A stretch of DNA of 64,000 nt, taken from the NCBI RefSeq assembly GCF_007290395.2, contig NZ_CP041656.2, positions 2,542,001 to 2,606,000 of the forward strand, given 5' to 3'. Numbering within the stretch: position 1 is the first letter of the stretch; each line of letters begins with the position of its first letter. The DNA comes from Bradyrhizobium cosmicum (lineage in GTDB: Bacteria > Pseudomonadota > Alphaproteobacteria > Rhizobiales > Xanthobacteraceae). Made by a program: the position numbers and the translations under genes. Of this stretch, positions 61,988 through 64,000 are shown in pieces. The notes beneath the pieces are model-generated. The model was not told the origin of the DNA. It saw only the letters and a program-made list of their open reading frames with translations, and searched no databases.

Positions 61988-62062
61988 GAAAGGTTCTGTT
62001 AGCCATGTTTGCCCGGCAGATTTTTCCTAGTGCAGGCCCGATCGAAAGGTTCCGTTAACCAT
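61988..62062 (+). promoter_or_regulatory. Two 19-bp direct repeats with CtrA-like half sites, fliL/flgF intergenic region
   Basis: GAAAGGTTCTGTTAGCCAT (61988-62006) and GAAAGGTTCCGTTAACCAT (62044-62062) differ at two positions and are 56 bp apart. Each has GAAA-N7-TTARCC, a degenerate CtrA site. Between them lies CGGCAGATTTTTCCT (62014-62028), resembling the palindromes before the flgE and flgI sigma-54 promoters. The 381-bp gap 61802-62182 contains no gene. Confidence 0.5.
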
Positions 62063-62182
62063 TATTACCGTAGCGTTTGCGAGCAAGAGGAGCGCATTGC
62101 GCTGGGGCATTTGTATCGCGTCATTGTCTGCCAGGAGGCTTCGCTCTTTCGATCCGTTTAAGATGAGCGAGCCTGATCGACC

Positions 62183-62683
62183 ATGGCAGAGAATGAAGCG
62201 GAAGGCGGCGCAGCCGCCGAAGGCGCGGAAGCCGCTGCCCCCAAGAGCAAGTTCAAGCTGATCCTGATCATCGTCGGCGCACTCGTCCTGCTCGGGGGCG
62301 GCGCTGCGACCTGGTTCCTGTTCTTCCGCCATGGCGAGGACGAGCATCACGCCGAGGCGGCGCCCCCGCCGAAGCCGCCGGCCTTCGTCGAGGTGCCCGA
62401 CATCATGGTCAACCTTGCCGGCTCGCCCGGTGAGCGCGTGCAATACCTGAAGCTGAAGGTCGTGCTGGAGCTGAAGGAAGAGAAGCAGATCGAGACGATC
62501 AAGCCGACGATGCCGCGCATCACCGACATCTTCCAGACCTATGTGCGCGAATTGCGCTCGTCCGACCTCAACGGTTCCGCCGGCATCTTCCGCCTCAAGG
62601 AAGAGCTGACCAAGCGCGTCAACGCGGCGGTCGCGCCGGTCCAGGTCAGCGCGGTGCTGTTCAAGGAAGTCGTGATCCAGTGA
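62183..62683 (+). CDS. fliL: Flagellar basal body-associated protein FliL
   Basis: A 166-residue single-pass membrane protein. The cytoplasmic N terminus is Glu/Ala-rich. A transmembrane helix (LILIIVGALVLLGGGAATWF) lies near residues 31-50, followed by a His/Glu-rich linker and the periplasmic FliL domain (YLKLKVVLELKEEKQIETIK; ITDIFQTYVRELRSSDLNGS; VSAVLFKEVVIQ). FliL forms a ring around the stator and supports torque. It is 19 bp upstream of fliM in one operon and divergent from flgF. Confidence 0.94.
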   Translation: MAENEAEGGAAAEGAEAAAPKSKFKLILIIVGALVLLGGGAATWFLFFRHGEDEHHAEAAPPPKPPAFVEVPDIMVNLAGSPGERVQYLKLKVVLELKEEKQIETIKPTMPRITDIFQTYVRELRSSDLNGSAGIFRLKEELTKRVNAAVAPVQVSAVLFKEVVIQ

Positions 62684-62702
62684 GCATGGCGGGCTAGGGA
62701 TC

Positions 62703-63905
62703 ATGGCGGGCACCGACCAACCAGACCAGGACGCAATTGCCGCCCAATGGGAGGCCTCGCTCGATTCCGAGGATCCCGCCGAGGCCGCGAAGGCTGCTGC
62801 CGAAAACGAACTATCCGAGACCATGGCCCTGCAATGGGCGGCCATGGTCGAGGACGGCAGCCGCGATCTGGGCACCGGCAAGAACTCCGGCGAGCGGGTG
62901 CTGTCGCAGGAGGAGATCGACAACCTCCTCGGCTTCACGGTCGGCGACGTCACGCTCGACGATCATTCCGGCATTCGCGCGATCATCGATTCGGCGATGG
63001 TCTCCTACGAGCGTCTGCCGATGCTCGAAATCGTCTTCGACCGCCTGGTGCGGTTGCTGACGACAAGCTTGCGCAATTTCACCTCGGACAACGTCGAAGT
63101 CTCGCTCGACCGCATCACGTCGGTGCGCTTCGGCGACTACATGAACTCGATCCCGCTGCCCGCCGTGCTCACGGTGTTCAAGGCCGAGGAGTGGGAAAAC
63201 TTCGGCATGGCGGTGGTCGATTCCAGCCTGATCTATTCGATGATCGACGTGCTGCTCGGCGGCCGCCGCGGCTCGAGCCAGCTCCGCATCGAGGGCCGGC
63301 CCTACACCACGATCGAGACCGAACTGGTGAAGCGGCTGGTCGAGGTGGTGCTGACCGACGCCGAGCAGGCGTTCCGGCCGCTGTCGCCGGTGACCTTCAC
63401 GATCGACCGGCTCGAGACCAATCCGCGTTTCGCCGCGATCAGCCGCCCCGCCAACGCCGCGATCCTGGTGCGCCTGCGCATCGACATGGAAGATCGCGGC
63501 GGCAATATCGAGCTGCTGCTGCCTTATGCGACCATTGAGCCAATCCGGGGCGTCCTGCTCCAGATGTTCATGGGCGAGAAATTCGGCCGGGATACGGTCT
63601 GGGAGGGCCATTTCGCCACCGAGATCAACCAGGCCGAGATCTCGGTCGACGCCGTGCTCTACGAGGCCGACATCCCGCTCAAGCAGCTGATGCGGCTCAA
63701 GGTCGGCGACACCCTGCCGCTCGACATGCGCGCGGATGCCAACGTGACCGTGCGCTGCGGCGACGTCACCCTGACCGAGGGGCGGATGGGCCGGGTCGGC
63801 GATCGCGTCGCGATTCGGGTGACGAAACCCTTGCGCAAGCCAAGTACGACACTTGCCATGTTCGAGAAGGTCGACGAGCAGAACAAGATGATGGAGGCCC
63901 CATGA
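62703..63905 (+). CDS. fliM: Flagellar motor switch protein FliM
   Basis: A 400-residue C-ring protein. The CheY-P binding motif LSQEEIDNLLGF is at residues 67-78 instead of the extreme N terminus. The CheC-like middle domain follows (MVSYERLPMLEIVFDRLVRL; GGRRGSSQLRIEGRPYTTIE), then the FliN-like domain (IPLKQLMRLKVGDTLPLDMR). The 66-residue N-terminal extension is acidic and carries two related motifs, AAQWEASLDSED and ALQWAAMVED. It overlaps the next gene by 4 bp (ATGA). Confidence 0.95.
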   Translation: MAGTDQPDQDAIAAQWEASLDSEDPAEAAKAAAENELSETMALQWAAMVEDGSRDLGTGKNSGERVLSQEEIDNLLGFTVGDVTLDDHSGIRAIIDSAMVSYERLPMLEIVFDRLVRLLTTSLRNFTSDNVEVSLDRITSVRFGDYMNSIPLPAVLTVFKAEEWENFGMAVVDSSLIYSMIDVLLGGRRGSSQLRIEGRPYTTIETELVKRLVEVVLTDAEQAFRPLSPVTFTIDRLETNPRFAAISRPANAAILVRLRIDMEDRGGNIELLLPYATIEPIRGVLLQMFMGEKFGRDTVWEGHFATEINQAEISVDAVLYEADIPLKQLMRLKVGDTLPLDMRADANVTVRCGDVTLTEGRMGRVGDRVAIRVTKPLRKPSTTLAMFEKVDEQNKMMEAP

Positions 63906-64000
63906 ACCACTCCCTGGGAATGGCGATCGAGACGCTGGTGGCTATCCTGCTGATGCTGACGATCTTCTACTGCGTCATGCTCAACAAGCGGCTGACGCGG
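63902..64000 (+). CDS. Start of a small flagellar-operon membrane protein, truncated by window end
   Basis: The 33 visible residues (MNHSLGMAIETLVAILLMLT, then IFYCVMLNKRLTR) form one transmembrane helix followed by a basic stretch. The start overlaps the fliM stop as ATGA, so translation is coupled. Position and sequence fit the DUF6468-type protein that often follows fliM in alphaproteobacterial flagellar operons, but the visible part is too short to prove it. Confidence 0.7.
   Translation, partial: MNHSLGMAIETLVAILLMLTIFYCVMLNKRLTR

Overview
The window looks like chromosome of a Bradyrhizobium-type alphaproteobacterium. It is GC-rich, and it carries four tandem flagellins of about 750 residues, flanked by flbT, flaF and a flaG-like gene. 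It also has a large FlgE, a FlgL of 627 residues and fliX divergent from flgI. To my knowledge this is the layout of the thick subpolar flagellum of Bradyrhizobium. CtrA-like boxes (TTAA-N7-TTAAC), an EcfG-like promoter and several intergenic palindromes typical of Bradyrhizobiaceae agree with this. I ran no database search; assignments rest on reading motifs and remembered families.

Layout. 1-2548 (minus): 3' part missing of a giant two-TM coiled-coil protein with six 22-residue repeats. 2.9-8.4 kb: housekeeping and envelope genes (HPt protein, 2Fe-2S ferredoxin, thioesterase, ferredoxin-NADP reductase, small secreted proteins). 8.6-15.1 kb (minus): a sugar-acid catabolic operon with its LysR regulator upstream (garD, 2,5-dioxovalerate dehydrogenase, gudD, kdgD), converting galactarate and glucarate to 2-oxoglutarate. 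15.2-27.2 kb: mixed genes (a 49-residue small protein, SGNH hydrolase, LPG-synthase-like membrane protein, DUF892 protein, MocR regulator with divergent DUF1127 gene, UspA, SixA, FAD oxidoreductase, MsrB), plus a gene-free kilobase (22.85-23.89 kb) filled with palindromic repeats.

27.4-64 kb is a flagellar island: flgE-flgK-flgL; a tight four-gene operon of unknown role (glycosyltransferase, PLP enzyme, ATP-grasp enzyme, PLP decarboxylase); flbT; four fliC genes; flaF; an unknown gene; flaG-like; flgI-flgJ-flgN (minus); fliX; dksA; flgF-flgG-flgA-flgH (minus); fliL-fliM and the start of the next gene. Two HxlR regulator/Rossmann reductase pairs and a hydratase gene sit inside the island between fliX and flgH.

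Regulation can be partly read from the DNA. Sigma-54 type -24/-12 elements precede flgE, flgI and flgF, and each has a CGGCA...TGCCG-like palindrome (degenerate at flgF) about 85-105 bp upstream, where an FlbD-type enhancer-binding protein would sit. Perfect or near-perfect CtrA boxes precede fliC4, fliX and the unknown four-gene operon; degenerate versions precede fliC1-3 and fliLM. fliC1-3 share a 5' leader that could be the FlbT target. The strongest candidate for an undescribed system is the four-gene operon at 33569-38738, which has its own CtrA box and lies among genes for the flagellar filament, suggesting flagellum-linked glycan or surface modification.
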